Of a DNA stretch of 33,617 bases, positions 13,883 to 22,114 are shown one piece after another. The DNA is from PALSA-894 sp049698215. Its GTDB lineage: Bacteria > Pseudomonadota > Alphaproteobacteria > Rhizobiales > Xanthobacteraceae. Where the stretch lies: contig JBAVXH010000010.1 of NCBI GenBank assembly GCA_049698215.1, forward strand, positions 1 to 33,617, read 5' to 3'. A program made the position numbers and the translations under genes. The notes beneath the pieces are model-generated. The model saw only the letters and a program-made list of their open reading frames with translations, was not told the origin of the DNA and did no database searches. The first letter of the stretch is position 1. Every line of letters begins with the position of its first letter.

Positions 13883-14609
13883 CATCCTCACGCTCGAAGA
13901 GGTCGTCGCCGGCTACGGCAAGATGACCATTTTGCATGGCACGACGTGTTCGGTCGCGCGGGGCGCGATCACCACGGTGATCGGCCCGAACGGCGCCGGC
14001 AAGTCGACCATGTTCAAGACCGTGTTCGGCATGCTGCCGGCGCGCTCCGGCCGCATCCTGTTCGAAGGCGCCGAGATCACCAATCTGGCGCCGCGCGACT
14101 TACTGGCGCGCGGCATCTCCTATGTGCCGCAGGGCCGCAACATCTTCCCGGAGCTCTCGGTGCGGCACAATCTGGAGCTTGGCGCCGTGATGGCGCCGGC
14201 GGGCTTCGATCTCGCGGGCCGCATGGACGCCGCGATGGCGCGCTTCCCGGTGTTGCGCCGCAAGGCCGATCAGCAGGCCTCCACGCTGTCCGGCGGCGAA
14301 CAGAAGATGCTGGAGATCGCGCGGTCACTCCTGCTCGAGCCGAAGCTGATACTGATCGACGAGCCCTCGATCGGGCTTTCGCCGATCATGGTCAACGAAC
14401 TGTTCGCGATCCTGACCGAAATGCGCGACCGCGGCACCACGGTGCTGTTGATCGAGCAGAACGCGAAGCGCGCGCTCGAATCGTCCGACTACGGCATCGT
14501 GCTGGAGCTCGGCCGCACGCGTATTGCGGACACCGCGCGGAACATCCTCACCGACCCGCGCATCGGTCAGCTCTTTCTCGGCGGCGGCCTGCAGGAGAAG
14601 GTGGCGTAG
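13872..14609 (+). CDS. LivF-type ABC ATPase, TTG start
   Basis: A 245-residue nucleotide-binding subunit. Walker A GPNGAGKS is at 38-45, VPQGRNIFPELSV at 85-97 is the LivF Q-loop signature, LSGGEQ lies at 139-144, Walker B LILIDEP at 159-165 and the LivF-type EQN at 195-197. A GTG at 13845 is in frame, but TTG 13872 has GAGG 6 nt upstream, gives the usual N-terminus (ATDILTLEEVVAGYG) and leaves the normal 11-nt overlap with livG. It ends the transporter set; a repeat and a terminator for the opposite strand follow. Confidence 0.9.
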   Translation: MATDILTLEEVVAGYGKMTILHGTTCSVARGAITTVIGPNGAGKSTMFKTVFGMLPARSGRILFEGAEITNLAPRDLLARGISYVPQGRNIFPELSVRHNLELGAVMAPAGFDLAGRMDAAMARFPVLRRKADQQASTLSGGEQKMLEIARSLLLEPKLILIDEPSIGLSPIMVNELFAILTEMRDRGTTVLLIEQNAKRALESSDYGIVLELGRTRIADTARNILTDPRIGQLFLGGGLQEKVA

Positions 14610-14615
14610 CGGAGG

Positions 14616-14660
14616 CTTCATCCTGAGGAGCGTGCGCAGCGAGCGTCTCGAAGGACGAGG
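14616..14660. repeat. Short rhizobial-type palindromic repeat
   Basis: CTTCATCCTGAGGAGC begins and GAAGGACGAGG ends this 45-bp imperfect palindrome, with GCGCAGCGAGCG in the middle. It is an intergenic repeat class common in this bacterial group, placed just after the ABC operon. Part of it resembles the 5' end of hupE. Confidence 0.7.
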
Positions 14661-14706
14661 TCTCCAAAAAAGTACGACCCGCTCCGACGGGGACTGTCGG
14701 AGCGGG
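14661..14706 (-). terminator. Rho-independent terminator for the small secreted-protein gene
   Basis: CCCGCTCCGAC (14678-14688) and GTCGGAGCGGG (14696-14706) are perfect 11-bp arms around a 7-nt loop. On the minus strand the stem is followed within about 6 nt by TTTTTT (from AAAAAA near 14666-14671). It lies about 75 nt past the stop of the gene at 14781-15059. The plus-strand side has no T-run. Confidence 0.8.
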
Positions 14707-14780
14707 CCGATTCAACCGGCGCGGGGGTGGAAGGGGGGCGGACGCGCCGATCGAGCTTTGAACCTCTTGCCCCAGGAAAC

Positions 14781-15059
14781 TTAGTAGAGGTCGCAGACCT
14801 TCACGGAGCCGCGGTAGTTGCCCCATGCGTCGGTGCGAGCAACCCAGCGGCACCCAACCGGGCCGCCAACGTAGTAGCCAGGACCAGAGGTCGCGTAAGC
14901 CGCGCCGGCGATGATGCCGCCCGCAATCCCGAGTCCGACTGCCGGACCCCAGAAGCCGCCTTTCCACTTGGCTTCCGCCTGGCTCGGCGCAGCGAGCACG
15001 CCGGCGGTGAGGGTGAGAGCGGCAAGCGTGCCGGCCGCGAGCTTCGAAAACTTGGTCAT
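14781..15059 (-). CDS. Small secreted glycine-rich protein, unknown function
   Basis: A 92-residue protein. A Sec signal peptide (MTKFSKLAAGTLAALTLTAG...SQAEA) is cleaved near residue 29. The mature part has a Gly/Ala-rich hydrophobic stretch (WGPAVGLGIAGGIIAGAAYA) and a C-terminal GCRWVARTDAWGNYRGSVKVC motif with two cysteines that could form a disulphide. Similar small envelope proteins ending in a W/R/V-rich Cys motif are common in Bradyrhizobium-like bacteria, but I do not know a function. AGGGAA precedes ATG 15059, which is preferred over an upstream in-frame start at 15113. It has its own terminator and is monocistronic. Confidence 0.8.
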   Translation of the reverse strand: MTKFSKLAAGTLAALTLTAGVLAAPSQAEAKWKGGFWGPAVGLGIAGGIIAGAAYATSGPGYYVGGPVGCRWVARTDAWGNYRGSVKVCDLY

Positions 15060-15195
15060 TGGTATTCCCTTCCCTGGATTTTGAGTGCGGCCCGTGGGCC
15101 CGTTCATGTCCATTAGTCGCGTGCTCTCGCGACCGGGTTCACGAGATTCGCCAAAGAATCAGTTCTGATGAAAGTTCAGTGGGTTAGCTGGACAT

Positions 15196-15972
15196 TTACG
15201 GCAGCATCTGGGTGTCGCCGCAGATCGAAATTGCCTGCCCCGAAATGGTCCGCCCGCACTCGCTGCAGATGAAAACAATCTGGTCGGCGATCTGCTGCGG
15301 CGTCACCATGGTGCGCATCGAGACGACCGACAGCGCCTCCTTCAGCATCGCCTCCGGGCTGATGCCGCGCGCCTTCGCCTTGTTCTCCATCACGCGGCGA
15401 ATGCGCTCGCCCTCGACGATGCCGGGCTGGATCGCGTTGACACGAATGCCCTCGGGCCCGAGCTCAGCCGCAAGTGCCTTGGTGAAGCCGACTACGCCCC
15501 ACTTCGCGGCCGAATAAGGCGTGCGCAGCGGAAAGCCGAGCCGGCCCGCCGCCGACGACAGGTTCACGATCGAGGCGTTCTTGCTCTTGCGCAGATGCGG
15601 CACGGCGAGCCGCGTGCAGTTGAACTGACCGGTGATGTCGATCGCGAGGCAGCGGTCCCACTCCTCCGGTGCGATCTCGTCCACCTTGCCGGTCGGGCCC
15701 GCGATGCCGGCATTGTTCACGAGCACGTCGAGGCCCTTCAGCGCGGCAAGCGCTTCGCGGAACAGCTTTGCGACTTGCTTGCGGTCGGACACGTCGCACA
15801 CCGAACGCATGATCTTTGGATCGCTCTTCGCGAGCCGCCGCAGCGCCGTCTTGTCGACATCGCACACATGTACCCGCGCGCCCTCGGCGACGAATGCGCG
15901 CGCAATCTCGAGCCCGATCCCGCCCGCGCCGGCGGTGACGAGGACTTTCAGGTTTTTGATGCCGAGGTTCAT
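15196..15972 (-). CDS. SDR family oxidoreductase
   Basis: A 258-residue classical short-chain dehydrogenase. TAGAGGIG (13-20) is the cofactor loop, NNAG lies near 87-90, the catalytic Ser is in SIVNLSSAAG, and YSAAK holds the catalytic Tyr and Lys. The aspartate in CDVD after the second strand favours NAD. The C-terminus ends ISGQAISICGDTQMLP, where the usual VDGG has been replaced. An ICSEC stretch adds two close cysteines. Cytosolic. It starts 3 nt after the stop of the HiPIP-like gene, so the two are co-transcribed. Substrate unknown. Confidence 0.9.
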   Translation of the reverse strand: MNLGIKNLKVLVTAGAGGIGLEIARAFVAEGARVHVCDVDKTALRRLAKSDPKIMRSVCDVSDRKQVAKLFREALAALKGLDVLVNNAGIAGPTGKVDEIAPEEWDRCLAIDITGQFNCTRLAVPHLRKSKNASIVNLSSAAGRLGFPLRTPYSAAKWGVVGFTKALAAELGPEGIRVNAIQPGIVEGERIRRVMENKAKARGISPEAMLKEALSVVSMRTMVTPQQIADQIVFICSECGRTISGQAISICGDTQMLP

Positions 15973-15975
15973 GTC

Positions 15976-16251
15976 TCAATCCGCCAGATCGAATGCATTG
16001 CACCAGCCGGTGATGGCGACGTAGCCCTCCACCACCTTGCACTCGGCCGGTGGAACGAACAGCGTGCACGTGCCGCACATCAGGATGCCCTTCGGCTCGT
16101 CCTGATACTCCGCCTGCTTCCTGGTCATTTTCTGCTGCGCCGAATTGTGCTGCGCCGAAAGTCCGCGCGCGCCAAGCGCCAGCGCGGCTACGCCGGAAAG
16201 TGCCGTCAGCATCAGCTTGCGCCGCATCACGCAGCCCGGCGGACCAGCCAT
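15976..16251 (-). CDS. High-potential iron-sulphur protein (HiPIP)-like, Tat-exported
   Basis: A 91-residue protein. A twin-arginine-like leader (MRRKLMLTALSGVAALALG) is followed by a short mature domain with four cysteines, in MCGTC, ECK and GWC, and the YQDEPKG...VPPAEC...GWC layout of HiPIPs, which bind a [4Fe-4S] cluster in the periplasm. ATG 16251 has AAGGA 5 nt upstream and is preferred; ATG 16227 is a shorter alternative and frames above 16251 look spurious. It would carry electrons in the periplasm, perhaps to photosynthetic or respiratory partners, none of which are visible here. It is divergent from a Tat-type ABC binding protein and directly upstream of the SDR gene. Confidence 0.8.
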   Translation of the reverse strand: MAGPPGCVMRRKLMLTALSGVAALALGARGLSAQHNSAQQKMTRKQAEYQDEPKGILMCGTCTLFVPPAECKVVEGYVAITGWCNAFDLAD

Positions 16252-16360
16252 GCGCGTCCTTGAAGCCACTTGCGTTTGTCTCCCCAGCGCGCGACCGTAA
16301 TCGTCATCCAGAAAGCCGGCAAGCGGCTCACCGCGGCCGAAAAAATCACGGGAGGAACGC

Positions 16361-17599
16361 ATGCTTCTCAAGCCGACACTGTCCCGCCGCGCGCTCGTAA
16401 AAGGCGCCGCGGGGTCAACCCTCGCACTCGGCATGCCCGCGATCTCGTACGGGCAGAGTGACTCGATCAAAATCGGCCACCTGACCCCGCGCACTGGGTT
16501 CCTCGGACCCCTCGGCGATTATGCCGTGATGGGCATTCAGCTTGCGGCGGACGAGATCAATGCGGCCGGCGGCGTGAACGGCCGCAAGATCGAGCTGGTG
16601 CTGGAAGACTCCGTCAATCCGCAAACCGCCTCCGCCAAGGCCGAACGTCTGATCGAGCGCGACAAGGTCGCGATGCTGATCGGCGAGATTTCGTCAGCGT
16701 CCGGCCTCGCCATCGGGCAGGTCGCCAAGCGCACCAAGACGGTATTCATCAACACCGGCTGTAACTCGGACGCGCTGCGCGGCTCCGACTGCAATCAGTA
16801 CATGTTCCACATCGAGGGCGCGAACTCAATGTACGTGCAGGCGGTCGGGACCTACCTGCTCAAGGAGAATCTCGTCAAAGGCAAGAAGTGGTATTCGCTC
16901 ACGGCCGACTACGCGTTCGGCCACGACCTATTGAAGGTCGCGAAGATGTTCATGGAGAAGAACGGCGGCCAGTTCGCGGCCGACGAGCTGATCCCGACCG
17001 ACATCTCGGACTTCTCGCCGTTCCTGCTGAAGATCCGTCAGGCACGGCCCGACATCGTGATCTCGAATCTCGCCGGCAACCAGATCACCAACTTCCTCAA
17101 GCAGTATTCCGAATACGGACTACAGTTCCCGGTGGTCGGCTTCGCGTTCGACACCGCGGTTGCTTGGGGCCTCGGCAAGGGTAACTTCTCCGGCGTTTGG
17201 CCGCTGGTGTGGCATCACCTCGTCGATACGCCGACCTCGAAGAAATACATCGAGGCCTTCAGCAAGAAGTACGGCAAGCCGCCCGAGAACCAGTCGTGGG
17301 GCGACTACTTCTCGCTGCGCATCGTGTCGCAGTCGATGGCCGAGATGAAGTCGACCGATCCGATCAAGCTCGCCGAGCATCTGCGCAAGGGCGCAAAGTT
17401 CGACATCGGCAAGGCGCGCGAGGGTTACTTCCGCGCCTATGACAACCAGATGGTCATGGAGATGTACGCGGTCCGCGCCAAGAAGGCCGCGGACATGAAG
17501 GACCAGTGGGACATCTACGAGTCCCTCGGCACGGTGCCGGGAGCGAGCGAGGATCTTGAGAGCATCGCGCCGCCGCGGGGTGCGTGCAACATGGCGTGA
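16361..17599 (+). CDS. Liv-type ABC substrate-binding protein with Tat-like leader
   Basis: A 412-residue binding protein of the type I Liv/amide/urea family. The leader MLLKPTLSRRALVKGAAGST has SRRALVK, a good twin-arginine consensus, and cleavage is likely after ISYG. IKIGHLTPRTGFLGPLGDYA and GIQLAADEINAAGGVNGRKI are family features, with CNSDALRGSDCNQYMFH in the ligand region holding two cysteines. A GGGAGGA site precedes the ATG. It leads the second Liv-type transporter, with LivH 160 nt downstream across a repeat. Ligand unknown; several relatives bind short-chain amides, urea or aromatic acids. Confidence 0.92.
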   Translation: MLLKPTLSRRALVKGAAGSTLALGMPAISYGQSDSIKIGHLTPRTGFLGPLGDYAVMGIQLAADEINAAGGVNGRKIELVLEDSVNPQTASAKAERLIERDKVAMLIGEISSASGLAIGQVAKRTKTVFINTGCNSDALRGSDCNQYMFHIEGANSMYVQAVGTYLLKENLVKGKKWYSLTADYAFGHDLLKVAKMFMEKNGGQFAADELIPTDISDFSPFLLKIRQARPDIVISNLAGNQITNFLKQYSEYGLQFPVVGFAFDTAVAWGLGKGNFSGVWPLVWHHLVDTPTSKKYIEAFSKKYGKPPENQSWGDYFSLRIVSQSMAEMKSTDPIKLAEHLRKGAKFDIGKAREGYFRAYDNQMVMEMYAVRAKKAADMKDQWDIYESLGTVPGASEDLESIAPPRGACNMA

Positions 17600-17611
17600 T
17601 GCGGTGGGAAT

Positions 17612-17757
17612 GACATCCCTCTCCCCGATCGCAGGTGCGCTCCCTCCCCCCTTGTGGGGGAGGGTTAGGGAGGGGGGTGGTGGAGTCGTGGTCCGCATCC
17701 ACGAGCCCCACCCCGACCGGCCCTCGACCGGCCGACCCTCCCCGCAAGGGGGAGGGT
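17612..17757. repeat. CCCTCCCC/GGGGAGGG composite repeat carrying the LivH ribosome-binding site
   Basis: CCCTCCCCCCTTGTGGGGGAGGG near 17642-17664 and CCCTCCCCGCAAGGGGGAGGG at 17736-17756 are two hairpins of the same repeat class, joined by inverted segments such as GTCCGCATCCACGAGCCCC. The second hairpin's GGAGGG lies 4 nt before the ATG of the permease at 17760, so the repeat supplies its Shine-Dalgarno sequence. It fills the whole gap between the binding protein and the permease. Confidence 0.8.
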
Positions 17758-17759
17758 AA

Positions 17760-18635
17760 ATGCAATTCATCTTCATCCTCGAGCAAGTCCTCAACGGCCT
17801 GCTCATCGGCGTCTACTACCTGCTGATCGCGCTCGGGCTGTCGCTCATCTTTTCGCTCGGCGGCATCGTCAATCTGGCGCACGGCGCGTTCTACGCGATC
17901 GGCGCCTATCTGGCGTTTCTGCTCACCGACCGCATTGGCTTTATCGGCAGCTTCATTGTGGCGCCGGTGCTGGTCGGACTGATCGGCATCGTGATCGAGC
18001 GGTTTCTGTTCCGCCGCTTCTATCGCTCCGATCCGATCCTCTCGCTGCTGCTCACCTTTGGGCTGGCGATGATCGCCGAACAGGCGTTGCGCATGATCTT
18101 CGGCGCGTCGCCCTTGCCTTATTCGATGCCTTCCGTCTTGCGCGGGCAGGTGTTCATCGGCGACTTCATCTATTCGTACTACCGGCTGATGATGCTCTCG
18201 GTCGCGGTCGTCACCGTGACGCTTACCTGGTTGCTGATTTATCGCACGCCGTTCGGCCGGGTGGTGCGCGCGGGCGTACAGAACCCCGAGATGGTCGGCG
18301 CGCTCGGCATCTCGCTCGAGCCTTACATGATGGCGATCGCGGCGCTCGGCGTCGGCCTCGCCGGCCTGTGCGGCGTGCTGCTCGCGCCGATCGTCACCAT
18401 CCATCCGGCGATGGGGCAGGAAATCCTCACCGCCGCGTTCGTGGTGGTCGTGATCGGCGGGCTCGGCTCGTTCTGGGGCGTGGTTGCCGCGGCGTTGCTG
18501 GTTGGCGTGGTGCGCGGGCTCACCAGCTACTTCCTGCCGCCCGCCAGCGAAGCCTCGATGTACCTGCTGATGGTTCTCGTTCTTTTGTTCAGGCCTCGTG
18601 GCTTGTTCGGCGAACGTATTCAGAAGTTCGAGTAG
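17760..18635 (+). CDS. LivH-type ABC permease (second transporter)
   Basis: A 291-residue permease with about eight hydrophobic segments. LLIGVYYLLIALGLSLIFSLGG, NLAHGAFYAIGAYLAF, the coupling loop RTPFGRVVRAGVQNPEMVGALGI and GLGSFWGVVAAALLVG with FRPRGLFGERIQKFE are family features. The ATG lies 4 nt after GGAGGG from the preceding repeat. It pairs with the LivM part of the fusion protein encoded 4 nt downstream. Confidence 0.92.
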   Translation: MQFIFILEQVLNGLLIGVYYLLIALGLSLIFSLGGIVNLAHGAFYAIGAYLAFLLTDRIGFIGSFIVAPVLVGLIGIVIERFLFRRFYRSDPILSLLLTFGLAMIAEQALRMIFGASPLPYSMPSVLRGQVFIGDFIYSYYRLMMLSVAVVTVTLTWLLIYRTPFGRVVRAGVQNPEMVGALGISLEPYMMAIAALGVGLAGLCGVLLAPIVTIHPAMGQEILTAAFVVVVIGGLGSFWGVVAAALLVGVVRGLTSYFLPPASEASMYLLMVLVLLFRPRGLFGERIQKFE

Positions 18636-18639
18636 CACG

Positions 18640-21162
18640 ATGCCCGTGCCGCCGAAATACAGGCCGTTGCTCATCGCATCCGCGGTGCTCGTGGCCTTGC
18701 CGTTCGCGCTGCTCGCGGTCGGGTTGACATTGACCACCGCGACCGACGTGGTGATCTTCGCGATCGCCTGCATGGGACTGAACATCCTGGTCGGCCACAC
18801 CGGCCTGGTCTCGTTCGGACACGGCGCGTTCTTTGGCCTTGCCGGCTACGCGGCGGCACTATCGCAGCGTTACTGGTTTCAGGGCGAGATCATCATCCCG
18901 CTGCTGTTCGCGATTGCGTTCGTCGCAGTCTTCGCTTTCCTCGCCGGCTTTCTCATCCTGCGCCGGCGCGGGGTCTATTTCTCGCTGCTGACGCTGGCGC
19001 TCTCAGCGATGCTGTTTGCCATTGCGTTCCGCTGGACGGCGGTCACCGGCGGCGAAAGCGGGCTCGGCGGTGTGGTGCGCCCGGTTGTGCTCGGCATCGA
19101 TCTCGCACGCCCCTGGACTTACTACTGGCTCGTCGCGGCGCTCGCCTTTACGGCCGTCTATCTGCTCTGGCGTTTCCACCGCTCCGCGGTCGGCCACGTG
19201 CTGGTCGCGATCCGCGAAAACGAGCAGCGCGCGCGCTTCATCGGATATCCGACTGACCGCTACAAGCTGTTTGCCTTCACGGCGTCGGCCGCGATCACGG
19301 CACTTGCCGGCGCGCTCTCGGTGTTCAATCACCGTTTCGCTTCCGCCGAGCCGATCTCGGTGCAGTTCTCCGGCGAACTGCTCGCCATGGTGGTCATCGG
19401 CGGCATGCGCTCGTTCCTCGGGCCTGCACTCGGCGCACTGTTCTTCATCCTGTTCCGGGAATTCCTCTCGATCTGGACCGCCAACTGGCTGCTCTACTTC
19501 GGTCTGCTGTTTGCGGGATTCATCGTGTTCTCGCCGACTGGGCTCGTCGGCGTCGCCGAGCGCGTGCTCACGCCGTTCCGCAAGCGGCAGGTCGAGGCCG
19601 CCGCGATGGCCGGCCGCGAGGTGTCGAAGGACGCGCCTGCGCCCGCCGCGCTCACGCGCGCCGCTGCGGACGGTCCGGTACTGATCGCGCGCGAGCTTTC
19701 GAAAAGCTTCGGCGGCATTCATGCGGTCGCCAACGCCGAGATCATCGTGCATGACCGCACGCTCCATGCGTTGATCGGCCCGAACGGCGCGGGGAAGACC
19801 ACGGCGTTCAACTTGGTCTCCGGCATGTTTCCGCCCGACACGGGCTTCATCACGGTCGCCGGCAAGGCGGTCGGCGGGCTCAAGCCCGAGGACATCACGC
19901 GCGCCGGCGTCGGCCGCTCGTTCCAGATCACCAATCTGTTCGGCGGGCTATCGGTGGAAGAGAACATGCGCCTCGCCGTGCAGGCGCGCAGCCCGAAACG
20001 TTTCGCCTGGTGGTCGTCCGCGGAAGGCCTTTCCGATGTGAATGCCGAGACCGCGGCGTTCATGACGTATCTCGGGCTGACTGGCATGGAGCGCGCGGAG
20101 GCGGCGTCGCTTTCCTATGGCGGACAGCGGCTGCTCGACATGGGCCTTGCGCTCGCAACCGCGCCGCACATCCTGCTGCTCGACGAACCGCTTGCCGGTC
20201 TCGCCGCCGCCGAGCGCACGCGTGTCGCCGCGCTGGTGAAGACGATCTCGAAGCAAATTCCCGTGTTGCTGGTCGAGCACGATATCGACCGCGTGTTCCA
20301 GATCGCCGATGTGGTCACCGTGATGAACGAGGGCGCCGTGTTGGTGCACGGCAGTGTGGAAGACGCGCGCAGCAACGCGAAGGTGCGCGAGATCTACATC
20401 GGCTCCGGTACCGCGCACGTGACGGCTGAAGTGCCGCCATCCGCCGCGGGCGCCGTGACGCTGCTCGCCGTTGACAAGGTCGATACCTTCTACGGCAAGA
20501 GCCACATCCTCAATTCGGTGTCGCTCGATGTCTCCGAGAACGAGATCGTCGCGCTGCTCGGCCGCAACGGCGCCGGTAAATCGACCTTGCTCAAGACGCT
20601 GATCGGCATCGCGCCGCCCGAAACCGGCTCGATCACGCTTGCCGGCGAGGAGATCGGGCGGCTGCCGTCCGCGCCGATCGCACGGCGCGGCATCGGTTAT
20701 GTGCCACAGGGCAGGGGGCTGTTCGCCGGCATGACGGTCGCCGATAACCTCGCGCTCGGCCGCCTGAAGCGCCAGACCGGCAAGGGTGTCCACTGGGATG
20801 ACGAGCGGATCGTGTGGGTTTTCCCGCGGCTTTCCCAGCGCTGGTACACGCCGGCCGATTATCTGTCGGGCGGCGAGCAGCAGATGGTCGCGGTCGCGCG
20901 CGCACTTGCGGGTGATGTACGGCTGTTGCTGCTCGACGAGCCGTTTGAGGGCCTGTCGCCGGCAATCACCGAGGAGCTGTTCGAGGCGTTCAACCGGCTG
21001 CGCTACGAGATCGCGATCGTGATTGTCGATCATCATCTCGATCTTGCGCTCGCGCTCTCCGATCGCACTGTCATCCTGGAGCGTGGGTCGGTGACCTGGG
21101 CCGGCGCCTCGAAGCTGCTGCGCGACGATCTTGAGCTGCGCCGGCAGAAGCTGTGGATGTAA
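18640..21162 (+). CDS. LivM-LivG-LivF triple fusion ABC protein
   Basis: A single 840-residue polypeptide. Residues 1-312 are a LivM permease (NILVGHTGLVSFGHGAFFGL near 48-67; coupling loop GHVLVAIRENEQRARFIGY). Residues 313-345 form an Ala-rich linker. Residues 346-588 are a LivG ATPase (Walker A GPNGAGKT 380-387, LSYGGQ 491-496, ILLLDEP 511-517, H547). Residues 589-606 form a second linker. Residues 607-840 are a LivF ATPase (Walker A GRNGAGKS 641-648, LSGGEQ 742-747, LLLLDEP 762-768, DHHLD 797-801 in place of EQN). All catalytic motifs are intact. ATG 18640 lies 4 nt after the LivH stop; an earlier in-frame TTG (18598) would overlap LivH. With LivH and the binding protein this makes a three-gene transporter. 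Confidence 0.92.
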   Translation: MPVPPKYRPLLIASAVLVALPFALLAVGLTLTTATDVVIFAIACMGLNILVGHTGLVSFGHGAFFGLAGYAAALSQRYWFQGEIIIPLLFAIAFVAVFAFLAGFLILRRRGVYFSLLTLALSAMLFAIAFRWTAVTGGESGLGGVVRPVVLGIDLARPWTYYWLVAALAFTAVYLLWRFHRSAVGHVLVAIRENEQRARFIGYPTDRYKLFAFTASAAITALAGALSVFNHRFASAEPISVQFSGELLAMVVIGGMRSFLGPALGALFFILFREFLSIWTANWLLYFGLLFAGFIVFSPTGLVGVAERVLTPFRKRQVEAAAMAGREVSKDAPAPAALTRAAADGPVLIARELSKSFGGIHAVANAEIIVHDRTLHALIGPNGAGKTTAFNLVSGMFPPDTGFITVAGKAVGGLKPEDITRAGVGRSFQITNLFGGLSVEENMRLAVQARSPKRFAWWSSAEGLSDVNAETAAFMTYLGLTGMERAEAASLSYGGQRLLDMGLALATAPHILLLDEPLAGLAAAERTRVAALVKTISKQIPVLLVEHDIDRVFQIADVVTVMNEGAVLVHGSVEDARSNAKVREIYIGSGTAHVTAEVPPSAAGAVTLLAVDKVDTFYGKSHILNSVSLDVSENEIVALLGRNGAGKSTLLKTLIGIAPPETGSITLAGEEIGRLPSAPIARRGIGYVPQGRGLFAGMTVADNLALGRLKRQTGKGVHWDDERIVWVFPRLSQRWYTPADYLSGGEQQMVAVARALAGDVRLLLLDEPFEGLSPAITEELFEAFNRLRYEIAIVIVDHHLDLALALSDRTVILERGSVTWAGASKLLRDDLELRRQKLWM

Positions 21163-21172
21163 GGGAGGAAAT

Positions 21173-22114
21173 ATGCCCCGCGTCGCTATCATCGGATCGG
21201 GCCTGATCGGCCGCGCCTGGACCATGGTGTTCGCGCGCGCCGGCTGGGACGCCGCGATGTACGACGCGGTCGAGGGCGTCGCGGACAAGGCGCTGGGACT
21301 CGTTGCGGAGGGGTTGAACGAGCTGGCAAAGCACGGGCTCGTGGCGGACCCCAAGGGGTCCGCGGCTCGCGTGCGCGCCGCGAAAAGCGTGGCGGATGCG
21401 CTGGATGGCGCAAGCTTCGTGCAGGAGAACGTTCCCGAAACCGTGGAGGCGAAGCGTGCGATTTTCGCCGAGATGGACGCGCTCGCCGTGCCCGACGCGA
21501 TCCTCGCCTCCTCAAGCTCGGCGATCGTGCCGAGTCTGTTCGGCGAAAATCTTGCCGGCCGGGCGCGCTGCCTCGTGGCGCATCCTGTGAACCCGCCGCA
21601 TCTGGTGCCGATCGTGGAGCTACTCGGCGCGCCGTGGACCGCGCCCGAGACCATCGCGCGCGCCAAGCAGGTCTATGAGTCGATCAATCAGGTGCCGATC
21701 GTCGTACGCCGCGAGATCGAAGGCTTCATCCTCAACCGCCTGCAGGGCGCGCTGCTGGCCGAGGCGTTCCGGCTGGTCGGCGAGGGCTATGTGTCGCCGC
21801 AGGACCTCGACAAGACCATCAAGGACGGGCTCGGCCTGCGCTGGTCGTTCATGGGCCCGTTCGCCACGATCGAACTGAACGCGCCGGGCGGCATTGCCGA
21901 CTATTGCGCGCGCTACACCGGCTTCTACAAGCGCCTGCAGGCAAAGCCCGCGGGACCTGAGGTTTATGACGACGCTACTATTGCGAACATCCTGAAAGAG
22001 TGGGGCAAGCAGGCCACGCCCGAACAGCTTGCCGAACTCACGCGCTGGCGCGACCAGCGGCTTGCGGCGTTGGCGGCGCACAAAAAAGGTCAGCCGGCGC
22101 CGCCGGGCGCATAG
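21173..22114 (+). CDS. 3-hydroxyacyl-CoA dehydrogenase family protein (lambda-crystallin/L-gulonate dehydrogenase type)
   Basis: A 313-residue NAD-dependent dehydrogenase. GSGLIG (8-13) is the Rossmann loop, SSSSAIVPS holds the catalytic Ser region, AHPVNPPHLVPIVELL the catalytic His, and EIEGFILNRLQGALLAEA the catalytic Asn and the start of the C-terminal helical domain. Single-domain members of this length include L-gulonate 3-dehydrogenase, carnitine 3-dehydrogenase and hydroxybutyryl-CoA dehydrogenases; the HPVNPPHL wording is nearer the lambda-crystallin group, so a non-CoA hydroxy acid is a real option. GGGAGG precedes ATG 21173, 10 nt after the fused ABC gene, so it is probably in that operon. 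Its 3' end overlaps the convergent deaminase-like gene by 25 nt. Confidence 0.88.
   Translation: MPRVAIIGSGLIGRAWTMVFARAGWDAAMYDAVEGVADKALGLVAEGLNELAKHGLVADPKGSAARVRAAKSVADALDGASFVQENVPETVEAKRAIFAEMDALAVPDAILASSSSAIVPSLFGENLAGRARCLVAHPVNPPHLVPIVELLGAPWTAPETIARAKQVYESINQVPIVVRREIEGFILNRLQGALLAEAFRLVGEGYVSPQDLDKTIKDGLGLRWSFMGPFATIELNAPGGIADYCARYTGFYKRLQAKPAGPEVYDDATIANILKEWGKQATPEQLAELTRWRDQRLAALAAHKKGQPAPPGA

Noticed and set aside
14678..14706. Terminator for the plus-strand ABC operon
   Set aside because: No T-run follows on the plus strand; the A-tract on the other side makes it a minus-strand terminator, though weak bidirectional action cannot be excluded.
17612..17757. CRISPR-like or tandem-repeat array
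   Set aside because: The repeats are two palindromic units in one composite element, without regular spacers.
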